DNA of 39,226 nucleotides, taken from assembly GCA_903907665.1 (NCBI GenBank), contig CAIVOW010000071.1, positions 1 to 39,226 of the forward strand, in the 5' to 3' direction. Source of the DNA: an uncultured Actinomycetes bacterium (GTDB lineage Bacteria > Actinomycetota > Actinomycetes > Nanopelagicales > Nanopelagicaceae). The notes under the pieces are model-generated. The model ran no database searches. It saw nothing but the letters and a program-made list of their open reading frames with translations, and was not told the origin of the DNA. Positions 32,283 to 39,226 of this stretch are shown piece after piece. How positions within the stretch are numbered: the first letter of the stretch is position 1; the number at the start of each line of letters is the position of its first letter. Position numbers and translations under genes: made by a program.

Positions 32283-34301
32283 CGCTTTTGGTGTTGGCGA
32301 CTTTGTCGGAGTCGGTTTAATTCCAGAAGTTGGCTTCACGGCAAGTGATGGATCGAGTGTTGGAACAGCCGTTGAGAAATCAGTTGGTTCGGTTCCGCCA
32401 AGATTTGCGGGGGCAGGGAATGCAATTATTGGCTGACCTTTTAGTGCAACTTTTGTATAAGAATTCCAAATCATTGCGGGGTAGGTTCCACCAGTAACGG
32501 CTCTGAGGCCACCAATGCCGTTCAACGTTTGAGTTGCATCATTGCGGAACAAAGCTACGGATGTTGCTAACTGAGGTGTATACCCGTTGAACCACGCTGA
32601 TGCGTTATCAGATGTTGTCCCAGTCTTACCTGCCGCTGGGCGGCCCAAACCATTTGCCGCTGCCCCACCTGTGCCGTATTTAACTACACCTTGAAGCGCG
32701 TAGGTCAGATCAGCCATTACTTGGGAAGAGAACACCTGTTGCGCTGCAATCCTTGACTCATAGAGCACGCCTTGATTCGCTCCCAAAACCTCTTTCACCA
32801 TAAATGGTTTGGCATAGATTCCTTGCGATGCAAAAGTCGCATATGCAGCCGCTACATCAATGACGTGTGGGCTTGCCACACCAAGTGATACCGAAGGAGT
32901 TGCAAACATTTCTATAGAGTTAGGGATGCCAGCGCGTCGTGCAACATCCACAACATTTTGAAGTCCAGCTTTCATACCAAGTGGAACAAATACTGTATTA
33001 ACTGAGTGGGCTGTCGCATCTAAAAGATTGATACTTCCAAATTGTTCGTTGCTGTAATTGTAAACAGAGTAAATAGTTTGGGCATTTGGATCATCATAAA
33101 CTGCAGGCGAAGATCCTAACCACGTTGACTGTAGTGAGATTCCGTTCTCAAGAGCGGCGATGAGGGCAAATGGTTTGAATGTGGAACCAGCCTGGGTTGT
33201 TGATTGAGTAGCGTTATTTAGCTGGGACTGTAAATAATCTCGGCCGCCATACATCGCAACAATTTCCCCAGTTCCAGGGCGAATTGAGACAAGTGCAACA
33301 CGTAAATCAGCAGGTGCGTTTGCCGGGATACGCTTTGTAACAGCGTCTTGCGCAGCAGATTGAGCTCTTGCTTCGAGGGTGGTTTTTACAACTAATCCGC
33401 CAACCTGTAATTGAGAATCTGTAAAGCCTAATTTAAGGAGTTCGGCCGAAACATACGACATGAGATAGCCCTTAGGACCAGCGAGCGCACCGGATGTGAC
33501 TTTTGGTGCGATGGTTGGGAATTTTAAAGTTTTAGCTTTTGCAGCATCTAGCCATCCAGTTTTAACCATTCCATCGATGACGTATTGCCATCTGGCTTTC
33601 AATCTAGCTAGGCCATCTGCATAAGAAGGGCCATAGTAATTTGGTGAGCGCAAGATAGATGCGAGCATGGCATCTTGCGCAATCGTTAGCTGACCAACAC
33701 TTCGCCCAAAATAAGTTTGAGCGGCAGTTTGTACTCCGTAGGAACCTCGGCCAAACCAGATTGTGTTGAGATAGTTTTCTAAGATTTGGTCTTTCGATTG
33801 TTGTTGCTCAAGTTTGATAGCAATAACAATTTCTTTAATTTTACGTTGGATGCTCCGCTCTGGAGTTAGGAAGGCAGTTTTTGCATATTGCTGGGTGATT
33901 GTTGAACCACCACCACCATTGCCGAGACTTTTTATATTATCGAAAATTGCACGGGCAAGTCCTTGAGGGCTAAATGCATGTTCAGAGTAGAAGTTGCGGT
34001 CCTCTGCTGCTAATACCGCATGCCGCAGATTTAATGGAATTTTAGCCAGCGGAACTATTGTTCTGTTTTCAGAACCAATGCGCCCGAGTTCTGTTCCATC
34101 GGCGTATTGGATGATGGTTGATTGTGAATTTACAAATGCCTTTGGGTCTGGGATCCCAACCGTGAAATAGGCATACGTAAAAATAAAGGAGCTAATAACA
34201 AAGATTGCACCGAATAAGAATATGGAGCCTCGCAAAAGATATTTGATGATGTTATCTCGGTGATATCGGAGAAACCCGAGGATTGATTCTTTGAGCGCCA
34301 C
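32268..34301 (-). CDS. ponA: Class A penicillin-binding protein (bifunctional glycosyltransferase/transpeptidase)
   Basis: A 677-residue peptidoglycan synthase. A membrane helix spans 23-48. The GT51 domain (about 60-240) has LAAEDRNFYSEHAF with catalytic Glu100, and GGSTITQQYAKT. The transpeptidase domain (about 330-610) has SxxK STFK (Ser373, Lys376), an SVN motif (AHSVNTVF), and KTG (AAGKTGTTS). The C-terminal tail is a Pro/Thr/Lys-rich stretch ending KATKKK, probably cell-wall associated. The GTG start at 34301 is set by TAACCT (34313-34308), 6 nt upstream. Equivalent of M. tuberculosis ponA1 (Rv0050), and probably a PknB-regulated activity in such organisms. Confidence 0.94.
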   Translation of the reverse strand: MALKESILGFLRYHRDNIIKYLLRGSIFLFGAIFVISSFIFTYAYFTVGIPDPKAFVNSQSTIIQYADGTELGRIGSENRTIVPLAKIPLNLRHAVLAAEDRNFYSEHAFSPQGLARAIFDNIKSLGNGGGGSTITQQYAKTAFLTPERSIQRKIKEIVIAIKLEQQQSKDQILENYLNTIWFGRGSYGVQTAAQTYFGRSVGQLTIAQDAMLASILRSPNYYGPSYADGLARLKARWQYVIDGMVKTGWLDAAKAKTLKFPTIAPKVTSGALAGPKGYLMSYVSAELLKLGFTDSQLQVGGLVVKTTLEARAQSAAQDAVTKRIPANAPADLRVALVSIRPGTGEIVAMYGGRDYLQSQLNNATQSTTQAGSTFKPFALIAALENGISLQSTWLGSSPAVYDDPNAQTIYSVYNYSNEQFGSINLLDATAHSVNTVFVPLGMKAGLQNVVDVARRAGIPNSIEMFATPSVSLGVASPHVIDVAAAYATFASQGIYAKPFMVKEVLGANQGVLYESRIAAQQVFSSQVMADLTYALQGVVKYGTGGAAANGLGRPAAGKTGTTSDNASAWFNGYTPQLATSVALFRNDATQTLNGIGGLRAVTGGTYPAMIWNSYTKVALKGQPIIAFPAPANLGGTEPTDFSTAVPTLDPSLAVKPTSGIKPTPTKSPTPKATKKK

Positions 34302-34307
34302 AGTGAA

Positions 34308-34313
34308 AGGTTA
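34308..34313 (-). promoter_or_regulatory. -10 hexamer of ponA
   Basis: TAACCT on the minus strand ends exactly 6 nt before the GTG start at 34301, in the 34-bp gap after the DUF5318 stop. Confidence 0.5.
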
Positions 34314-34335
34314 CCCGTTTGTGACGCAGGGGTTG

Positions 34336-34764
34336 TTAACGCTGAATGAAATCCTCATCTTCAAGCGTCCTGACTCGCCGGGGCGGTTTTCGCAAATAGC
34401 CATCCCCTAACTTGAAGCTCTGTATGAGGTGATGCCAATGGCATCCCATGCAAACTTCGACAACGTAAACACGAAATTCGCCATATTCGCTCTGCATCTC
34501 ATTAAGTTCGATAATTGACTTGATGCGACCTGAGTATTGGCCGAGTTGATCTCCAAATGCATAATGGAGGAGGACCATTTTGGCCTCTCGGCAAATCGGG
34601 CAAGGTCGCTCAATTTTTTCTCCATGGTATTTAGCGGCAAGACGCAAATATGGATCTGCGTCACAAAGTTCGGTTTTATCAAATCCAACAGCGCCTTTGA
34701 AGTGTCCCACCAAGGTATTGCGGCGTTTTAATGAATAGTCGATTGAATCGCGCCGAGACCACAT
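34336..34764 (-). CDS. DUF5318 family protein (zinc-ribbon-like)
   Basis: A 142-residue protein corresponding to M. tuberculosis Rv0049, which also precedes ponA1. Cys55-x2-Cys58 (CPIC) and Cys105-x2-Cys108 followed by HWHH suggest a zinc ribbon. The ending KPPRRVRTLEDEDFIQR is family-typical. Function is unknown; its fixed place beside ponA hints at a cell-envelope role, but that is inference. TATTCT (34776-34771) ends 6 nt before ATG 34764, so the message is probably leaderless. Divergent from the MFS gene with 40 bp between starts. Confidence 0.88.
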   Translation of the reverse strand: MWSRRDSIDYSLKRRNTLVGHFKGAVGFDKTELCDADPYLRLAAKYHGEKIERPCPICREAKMVLLHYAFGDQLGQYSGRIKSIIELNEMQSEYGEFRVYVVEVCMGCHWHHLIQSFKLGDGYLRKPPRRVRTLEDEDFIQR

Positions 34765-34770
34765 GGTGTA

Positions 34771-34798
34771 AGAATAAACCTATTTCCATTACTAGGCT
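34771..34798. promoter_or_regulatory. Divergent leaderless promoters, DUF5318 / MFS
   Basis: TATTCT on the minus strand (34776-34771) and TAGGCT on the plus strand (34793-34798) each end exactly 6 nt before their ATG (34764 and 34805). No ribosome-binding site exists on either side. Confidence 0.55.
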
Positions 34799-34804
34799 GA
34801 CTCT

Positions 34805-36070
34805 ATGAATTTTGCAAGAAGTGGTTTATCCAAACTCCTTGCGGTCCGCTGGGTGGGACAAATAACTGATGGAGTTTTTCAGTCTGCTCTCGCTTCCTTC
34901 GTCCTATTCTCTCCGGAACGACAAGCAAATCCGCGAGCGGCTGCCTTAGCGTTTTGCGTAGTCCTTCTTCCTTATTCGATTGTTGGTCCATATGTTGGAA
35001 CGCTTCTCGATAAATTTTCACGTCAACGAATTATTCAGTACGCAAACTACTTTCGTGCTATCAATCTTCTAATTATCGCTTTTCTTATAAATCAAAGCAG
35101 TACCGGTGCACTACTTACTCTTTTTGTTCTCATTTCTTTTGGTGTTAATAGATTAATACTTGCAGGATTATCAGCGGGATTACCACTTGTTGTTTTAAAA
35201 GAGAGATTAGTAGGAGCGAATGCTTTAGCTGTTACTGGTGGAACTATTGGTGTTGTAATCGGTGGTGGTATCGGAATTGGTGCTAAGAAATTTTTTGATA
35301 TCCAGTTATCGAGTGACCGGTCTGATGGACTGATTATTTTAATTGCCTGTCTAGGATATTTATGTAGCGGGATTCTCGTTCGGCGTGTACGACGCTTTGA
35401 AATCGGACCAAAAGATGTTGATGAAGCAAAACAAGATGCTGGGTGGAAAGAGATGATCGAAGGATTTAATATTCTTCGAGCGCAAGGTGATTCATTACGT
35501 GGCATCGTGGCGACCGCAATTCAACGCGGTGGTTTAACATCCCTGACCATGATGGTTCTGCTACTTGAGCGCAACACTTATCACGCTTCTACAAATCCGG
35601 ACGCTGGGCTGTCGGGCTTCGCGTTGATGTTATCTATTGCTGGATGTGGAATTGCACTTGGCGCATTCATTACACCTTTTATTGTTCAAATTTTCGGTAG
35701 GCATCTATGGATTCGCATCGCGATGGTTGTTGGGGCGCCTTCGTTACTTCTCTACATAGCCTTCCCGAGCGCCTACACAATTGGATTTGCTGCCTTTTTA
35801 TTAGCTGCCTGCGGTCAGGCGGTAAAGGTCACAAATGACGCACTTGTACAAACAAAGATTCATGATGAATTTCGTGGGCGAGTATTTGCTTTTTATGACA
35901 TGGCGGTAAATGCAGCCATAGTTATAGGCGCAGGTATTGCAGCAATCGTCCTACCGATTAGTGGAGAATCACTTCTGCTTCCACTTCTAATATTTGCCGC
36001 ATACCTTTTTACCTCAATTTTCTTGCTGAGGAACGCTAGTTTTTCTTTCCATTCTCGTCCCACCACTTAA
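34805..36070 (+). CDS. MFS transporter
   Basis: A 421-residue protein with about twelve membrane helices. The motif-A-like loop GPYVGTLLDKFSRQRIIQYANYFRA follows helix 2, as in the MFS_3/enterobactin-exporter-like group. A central cytosolic loop (about 195-225, RRVRRFEIGPKDVDEAKQDAGWKEM) separates the halves. The substrate is unknown; export of a metabolite or drug is likely. In M. tuberculosis no such gene sits here, so this may be an insertion joining two origin-proximal blocks. The 3' end overlaps pcnA by 35 nt. Confidence 0.88.
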   Translation: MNFARSGLSKLLAVRWVGQITDGVFQSALASFVLFSPERQANPRAAALAFCVVLLPYSIVGPYVGTLLDKFSRQRIIQYANYFRAINLLIIAFLINQSSTGALLTLFVLISFGVNRLILAGLSAGLPLVVLKERLVGANALAVTGGTIGVVIGGGIGIGAKKFFDIQLSSDRSDGLIILIACLGYLCSGILVRRVRRFEIGPKDVDEAKQDAGWKEMIEGFNILRAQGDSLRGIVATAIQRGGLTSLTMMVLLLERNTYHASTNPDAGLSGFALMLSIAGCGIALGAFITPFIVQIFGRHLWIRIAMVVGAPSLLLYIAFPSAYTIGFAAFLLAACGQAVKVTNDALVQTKIHDEFRGRVFAFYDMAVNAAIVIGAGIAAIVLPISGESLLLPLLIFAAYLFTSIFLLRNASFSFHSRPTT

Positions 36071-37478
36071 GTAACTCAGTTTTCGCACGCTCCTCACCGA
36101 GTGGGCCATTTTCCAAACGAAGTTCAAGCATGTAGTTGTATGCCTTACCCACCAATGGTGAAGCAGGAATGCCCAATATATTCATGATTTCATTACCATC
36201 TACATCTGGCCGAATAGAGTTAAGTTCTTCTTCTTCTTTCAAACGAGATATCCGCTCCTCAAGGGAGTTGTAAGTCGCGGCTAGCGCAGTAGCTTTTCGT
36301 TGATTACGGGTTGTGCAGTCGGCTCTAGTTAAAACATGTAGATGTTCAAGAAGTTGATCTGCATCGCGCACATAGCGACGAACGGCTGAATCAGTCCATT
36401 CACCTCCCGCATACCCATGGAATCGAAGATGGAGAAAAACAAGTTGTGAGACGTCTTTGATTGTTTGATTATCAAATCTCAGCGCACGTAATCGCTCTTT
36501 AGCCATTCTCGATCCAACTACTTCGTGGTGGTGAAATGAAACTCCGCCGCCAGGAATTAGCTCGCGGGTTTTAGGTTTTCCAATATCGTGGAGCAGGGCA
36601 GCTAGGCGAATAATAAGGTTGGGTCCGCCCAATCTATTTTCTAAAGCGATCGCTTGCTCAAGTACGGTGAGTGTATGTTCATAAACATCTTTATGGTGGT
36701 GGTGTTCATCTACTTCAAGCTTTAGTTTGGGAAGCTCTGGAAGTATGTAAGCAGCCAGCCCGGTATCAACCATCAACGCTAATCCAAGCCGAGGGTTTGG
36801 TGACATAAGAATTTTTATAAATTCATCGTGAATACGTTCTGCTGAAACAATAGTAATTCGATCTGCTAGTCGCTTCATTGATTCGAGGATTGAGTCATCG
36901 ACAGTGAAATTAAGTTGCGCAGCAAACCTTGCTGCTCGCATCATGCGCAATGGGTCGTCATTGAAAAGTGTGTCGGGATCCCCTGGGGCTCGCAGTATTT
37001 TTTTAGCGAGATCATCCACGCCATTAAATAAATCAATAAATTCTGGAGTAGGCGTTGTTAATTCAAGGGCTAACGCATTAATTGTAAAATCGCGCCGCGC
37101 TAGATCACCTTCGATTGAATCACCGAAGTTGACTTCGGGTTTGCGCGAGCTTGGATCGTAGTTTTCACTTCGGTATGTGGTTATCTCAATAGTTACATCG
37201 CCTTTTTTACCTGCGATAGTTCCAAACGCTGCACCCGTCTCCCATATTGCATCCGCCCAAGATTGAAGAATTTTTTTGGTTTCCTGCGGGCGTGCGTTTG
37301 TTGTGAAATCTAAATCATTTCCAAGTCGTCCCAAGATTGCATCCCGGACCGGGCCGCCCACGAGGGCCAAGGTAAAACCGGCTGCTGAAAATGTGGACGC
37401 TAAAGCCGTTGCCACTGGCACCTTCTCAAGAAGGGTTTTGGTCGCCAGTTGGCTTGCTAATTCACGCGGGGTACTCAC
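36036..37478 (-). CDS. pcnA: CCA tRNA nucleotidyltransferase (PcnA-type)
   Basis: A 480-residue class II nucleotidyltransferase. LVGGPVRDAILGRLGNDLDFTT (39-60) has the catalytic Asp56/Asp58, and RRDFTINALAL and the DPLRMMRAARFAAQL neck motif follow. An HD domain (LLHDIGKPKT...FHHHEVVGSRM) is fused in the C-terminal half, as in actinobacterial homologues (Rv3907c). It adds or repairs the 3' CCA of tRNAs; the tRNA-Ser gene here lacks CCA. The GTG start at 37478 has TAACCT (37491-37486) 7 nt upstream and no ribosome-binding site. Divergent from the NUDIX gene with 31 bp between starts. Confidence 0.94.
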   Translation of the reverse strand: MSTPRELASQLATKTLLEKVPVATALASTFSAAGFTLALVGGPVRDAILGRLGNDLDFTTNARPQETKKILQSWADAIWETGAAFGTIAGKKGDVTIEITTYRSENYDPSSRKPEVNFGDSIEGDLARRDFTINALALELTTPTPEFIDLFNGVDDLAKKILRAPGDPDTLFNDDPLRMMRAARFAAQLNFTVDDSILESMKRLADRITIVSAERIHDEFIKILMSPNPRLGLALMVDTGLAAYILPELPKLKLEVDEHHHHKDVYEHTLTVLEQAIALENRLGGPNLIIRLAALLHDIGKPKTRELIPGGGVSFHHHEVVGSRMAKERLRALRFDNQTIKDVSQLVFLHLRFHGYAGGEWTDSAVRRYVRDADQLLEHLHVLTRADCTTRNQRKATALAATYNSLEERISRLKEEEELNSIRPDVDGNEIMNILGIPASPLVGKAYNYMLELRLENGPLGEERAKTELLKWWDENGKKN

Positions 37479-37485
37479 ACACCCA

Positions 37486-37503
37486 AGGTTAGAGCAGTAC
37501 CCT
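37486..37503. promoter_or_regulatory. Divergent leaderless promoters, pcnA / NUDIX gene
   Basis: TAACCT on the minus strand (37491-37486) and TACCCT on the plus strand (37498-37503) end 7 and 6 nt before the start codons at 37478 (GTG) and 37510 (ATG). The whole intergenic region is 31 bp. Confidence 0.5.
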
Positions 37504-37509
37504 TACTCC

Positions 37510-38133
37510 ATGACCCCGGCACCTGGTGCGGGTGGCGAAGCGAAGCGGAAAAAACGTCGTCGAAGGCGAAACCCGTCGAACCCACTTACACCGTCTTCTA
37601 CAACTTCTTCAATTTCTCCGAACGCTGACGCGTCAGCACCTATTACTCCTTCGGCTGGTCAAAAATCCCAGAAGAAATCTCCTTCAAAGAGGCAGCCATA
37701 CGCCAAACGTGTTGATGAAGTAAGTGCTGGTGGATTAGTAATCGATCAAACCGGGACCAAGGGCCTTCTTATTGGGCGACGAGATATTAAAGATCAAACC
37801 GGGCAACGGTTGCTGTGGTCTCTTCCCAAAGGGCACATTGAAGAGGGGGAAACTCCACAACAAGCTGCAGTCCGTGAAGTTCAAGAGGAGACTGGTATTG
37901 AAAGTGAAATTTCCAAAGAACTCGGCGTCATCGACTTCTGGTTTATGGCTGGTGGAAAGCGAATTCATAAAACAGTGCACCATTTCTTATTTAAAGAAGT
38001 TGGCGGTGTGTTAGCGCCGCAGATAACAGAAGTTGATGATGTGGGTTGGTTTCCACTTGAAGAAGTTGTTGGCCTGCTGGCTTACCCAGACGAAAAGAAA
38101 TTAATTTCTAAATCCGGGGAAATAACTTCGTGA
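37510..38133 (+). CDS. NUDIX hydrolase with basic N-terminal extension (MutT4-like)
   Basis: A 207-residue protein. The Nudix box spans residues 108-130 (GHIEEGETPQQAAVREVQEE, then TGI), with the required REVQEE. The domain (about 68-205) is preceded by a 65-residue tail: a cluster of nine Lys/Arg in ten residues (11-20) and a Ser/Thr/Pro-rich linker. The gene order pcnA, NUDIX, DUF6049 matches Rv3907c-Rv3909, where the NUDIX protein is MutT4. It cleaves a nucleoside-diphosphate-linked substrate, probably in nucleotide or RNA housekeeping. The frame is open upstream to 37276, but that part is antisense to pcnA. TACCCT 6 nt upstream marks ATG 37510. Confidence 0.9.
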   Translation: MTPAPGAGGEAKRKKRRRRRNPSNPLTPSSTTSSISPNADASAPITPSAGQKSQKKSPSKRQPYAKRVDEVSAGGLVIDQTGTKGLLIGRRDIKDQTGQRLLWSLPKGHIEEGETPQQAAVREVQEETGIESEISKELGVIDFWFMAGGKRIHKTVHHFLFKEVGGVLAPQITEVDDVGWFPLEEVVGLLAYPDEKKLISKSGEITS

Positions 38134-39226
38134 AGAGATTGATGTTTGCCTTAGTTATTACATTCACATCTATTTCTTTTTCTGTACACGCAGCTTCTAG
38201 CGTTACCTTAACCGCACCTTCCCACCGTCACCTTGACGGAACTTTCACCGATGACAAGCTTGCAACAGAATTAACTCCTTCTGGAAAGTATGGAAATTTA
38301 ATTTATAACTCATCTAAATATGTAGATGTCTGGCGTATAGATCCTTCGTTTATTGAGGATATTCAAGCTATGACCGTCCCGTATAAAGTGAGCGGTATTG
38401 GGGCTACGAGCGATGGTGTTGGTAAAGACGTTGCCAATGCTTGGCTTAATCAATTGCGTCGAGTAATTGCCGTACACCGCGTAGAGGCGGTTGTATATGC
38501 AAACCCGAGTGAGTACTGGATTAACAAGTTTATGCCTCATGATCGAGGATTTCTTCTCTCGGTCTCGGCTTCGCGTTTAAGTAACCTATTGCAACACTTT
38601 GTTTACCCATCAGCTGCTTATGATTCACAGAAATATTTCCCTTTAATAAGCACCCAAGTTCGCCTGATGAAAATTTCTAATGCGCGAATTCAGGCCTCTG
38701 CATCTTTTCTAGATTCTACTTCTTTAGAAACTTACAAGCTTTCTGAAGTAAAACTTTTGAATCCGACTCTTACCACAACTCAGAGGCAACTCTTGGCATA
38801 CGATTTAGCCGCTCAAGTAAATACTCTTACGAATTCGATTCGAATTTCATCAGGAAAATTTACTATTACATCAACAAATCAACGGGTTCCTATTACTGTA
38901 ATTAACGATTTCCCTAAACCTGTTCTGGTCAATCTCACGACTCGCTCTACAAACGAAAGAGTATTTGTGGGAGACATCCCAAATATTGCTGTTCCTGCGA
39001 AAAGTAAGATTCAAGTTATGGTGCCTATTAAGGTCTATACATCTGGAGACTCAGGCTTCGTTGGAACTCTTACAACAAAGAGTGGGGCGGCGTTTGGCCA
39101 AACAGTGACGTACCCGCTGAAAATAGCTGTGATTAGCGGTATTGCTACCTGGATAACAACTATCGCTGCGGTCATCCTTTTTGGAGCTGCAATTCTTCAA
39201 TCACTTCGTCGGATACGACGGGGAAG
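38130..39226 (+). CDS. Secreted, membrane-anchored DUF6049-like protein, 3' end outside window
   Basis: GTG at 38130 overlaps the NUDIX stop by 4 nt and the frame stays open to the window edge (365 codons). The start MKRLMFALVITFTSISFSVHA is a signal peptide with likely cleavage after HA-A. The body is Ser/Thr-rich beta-like sequence of the kind in DUF6049 (Rv3909). Near residues 330-357 a membrane helix (ISGIATWITTIAAVILFGAA) is followed by an Arg-rich QSLRRIRRG tail, so the protein should end just beyond the window at about 370 residues. Rv3909 is about 800 residues as I recall, so this would be a shortened form. It normally precedes murJ/mviN. Function unknown; envelope role inferred from location. 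Confidence 0.8.
   Translation, partial: MKRLMFALVITFTSISFSVHAASSVTLTAPSHRHLDGTFTDDKLATELTPSGKYGNLIYNSSKYVDVWRIDPSFIEDIQAMTVPYKVSGIGATSDGVGKDVANAWLNQLRRVIAVHRVEAVVYANPSEYWINKFMPHDRGFLLSVSASRLSNLLQHFVYPSAAYDSQKYFPLISTQVRLMKISNARIQASASFLDSTSLETYKLSEVKLLNPTLTTTQRQLLAYDLAAQVNTLTNSIRISSGKFTITSTNQRVPITVINDFPKPVLVNLTTRSTNERVFVGDIPNIAVPAKSKIQVMVPIKVYTSGDSGFVGTLTTKSGAAFGQTVTYPLKIAVISGIATWITTIAAVILFGAAILQSLRRIRRG

Noticed and set aside
35092..35505. 137-codon open frame on the minus strand inside the MFS gene
   Set aside because: Product is Ser/Pro/Arg-rich, typical of antisense frames over a membrane-protein gene; the MFS frame is clearly coding.
37276..37509. Longer start of the NUDIX gene
   Set aside because: The additional frame lies antisense to pcnA; ATG 37510 has a -10 hexamer at the usual leaderless distance.
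1..39226. CRISPR arrays, insertion sequences, prophage or toxin-antitoxin modules
   Set aside because: I saw no regularly spaced repeats, transposase motifs, terminal inverted repeats or phage structural genes. The holin-family gene at 8609-8971 is a chromosomal membrane-protein family, not a prophage marker.

Overview
The window looks like a core chromosomal segment of a small-genome, low-GC actinobacterium. Freshwater Nanopelagicales (the acI or Ca. Planktophila type) is my best guess, by inference only. Actinobacterial signatures are CrgA, a PASTA-domain PknB with PstP, a DUF5318 protein beside a class A PBP, an Sdh1-type succinate dehydrogenase, a FadE5-type acyl-CoA dehydrogenase, a mycobacterial-type PhoP regulator and a beta-carbonic anhydrase of the Rv1284 type. 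Base composition is clearly AT-richer than in most actinobacteria. Genes are packed tightly: every convergent pair overlaps or lies within 6 nt. I see no insertion sequence, prophage, CRISPR array or other obvious mobile DNA.

Layout. 1-6.3 kb is a sugar or acid utilisation region: 5'-truncated MmgE/PrpD protein, Gfo/Idh/MocA oxidoreductase, RhaM-like mutarotase, ROK kinase, LacI regulator, GH13 alpha-glucosidase. 6.4-9 kb holds Xaa-Pro aminopeptidase, a tandem pair of CrcB/Fluc fluoride channel subunits and a small four-helix membrane protein. 9-12.5 kb is sdhCAB. 12.6-16.5 kb has tRNA-Ser(UGA) and an operon of alpha/beta hydrolase, pheA, serS and a HAD phosphatase. 16.5-19.8 kb carries PstP-PknB, a PabA/TrpG amidotransferase and CrgA. 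19.9-22.2 kb is a PhoP/PhoR-like two-component system. 22.2-24.2 kb is the dcd-lemA-htpX operon. 24.3-27.6 kb has FadE5-like dehydrogenase, an EamA transporter and carbonic anhydrase. 27.6-34.8 kb is a block syntenic, from memory, with M. tuberculosis Rv0049-Rv0058: dnaB, rplI, rpsR, ssb, rpsF, GT87 transferase, ponA, DUF5318. 34.8-39.2 kb carries an MFS transporter, then pcnA, a MutT4-like NUDIX protein and a secreted DUF6049-like protein running off the end, syntenic with Rv3907c-Rv3909. Several of these blocks normally flank oriC in actinobacteria, so the window is probably origin-proximal.

Function. Cell-wall growth and its control (ponA, GT87, pknB/pstP, crgA), replication (dnaB, ssb, dcd), translation (S6, S18, L9, SerRS, tRNA-Ser, CCA-adding enzyme) and central respiration (sdh) dominate. 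The accessory part is the sugar region at the left.

The most striking signal is regulatory. About 18 genes have a TANNNT-like -10 hexamer ending 6-8 nt before the start codon and lack a clear Shine-Dalgarno sequence, the architecture of leaderless mRNAs. Five divergent pairs sit only 23-62 bp apart and are built this way. Other notable elements are three 11-bp-spaced CTCRG repeats before the phoP-like gene, a perfect 9-5-9 palindrome before sdhC, a TACCC-N2-GGGTA operator candidate inside the fadE promoter, DnaA-box-like sites before dnaB, and an rpsF leader that can sequester its own Shine-Dalgarno sequence.
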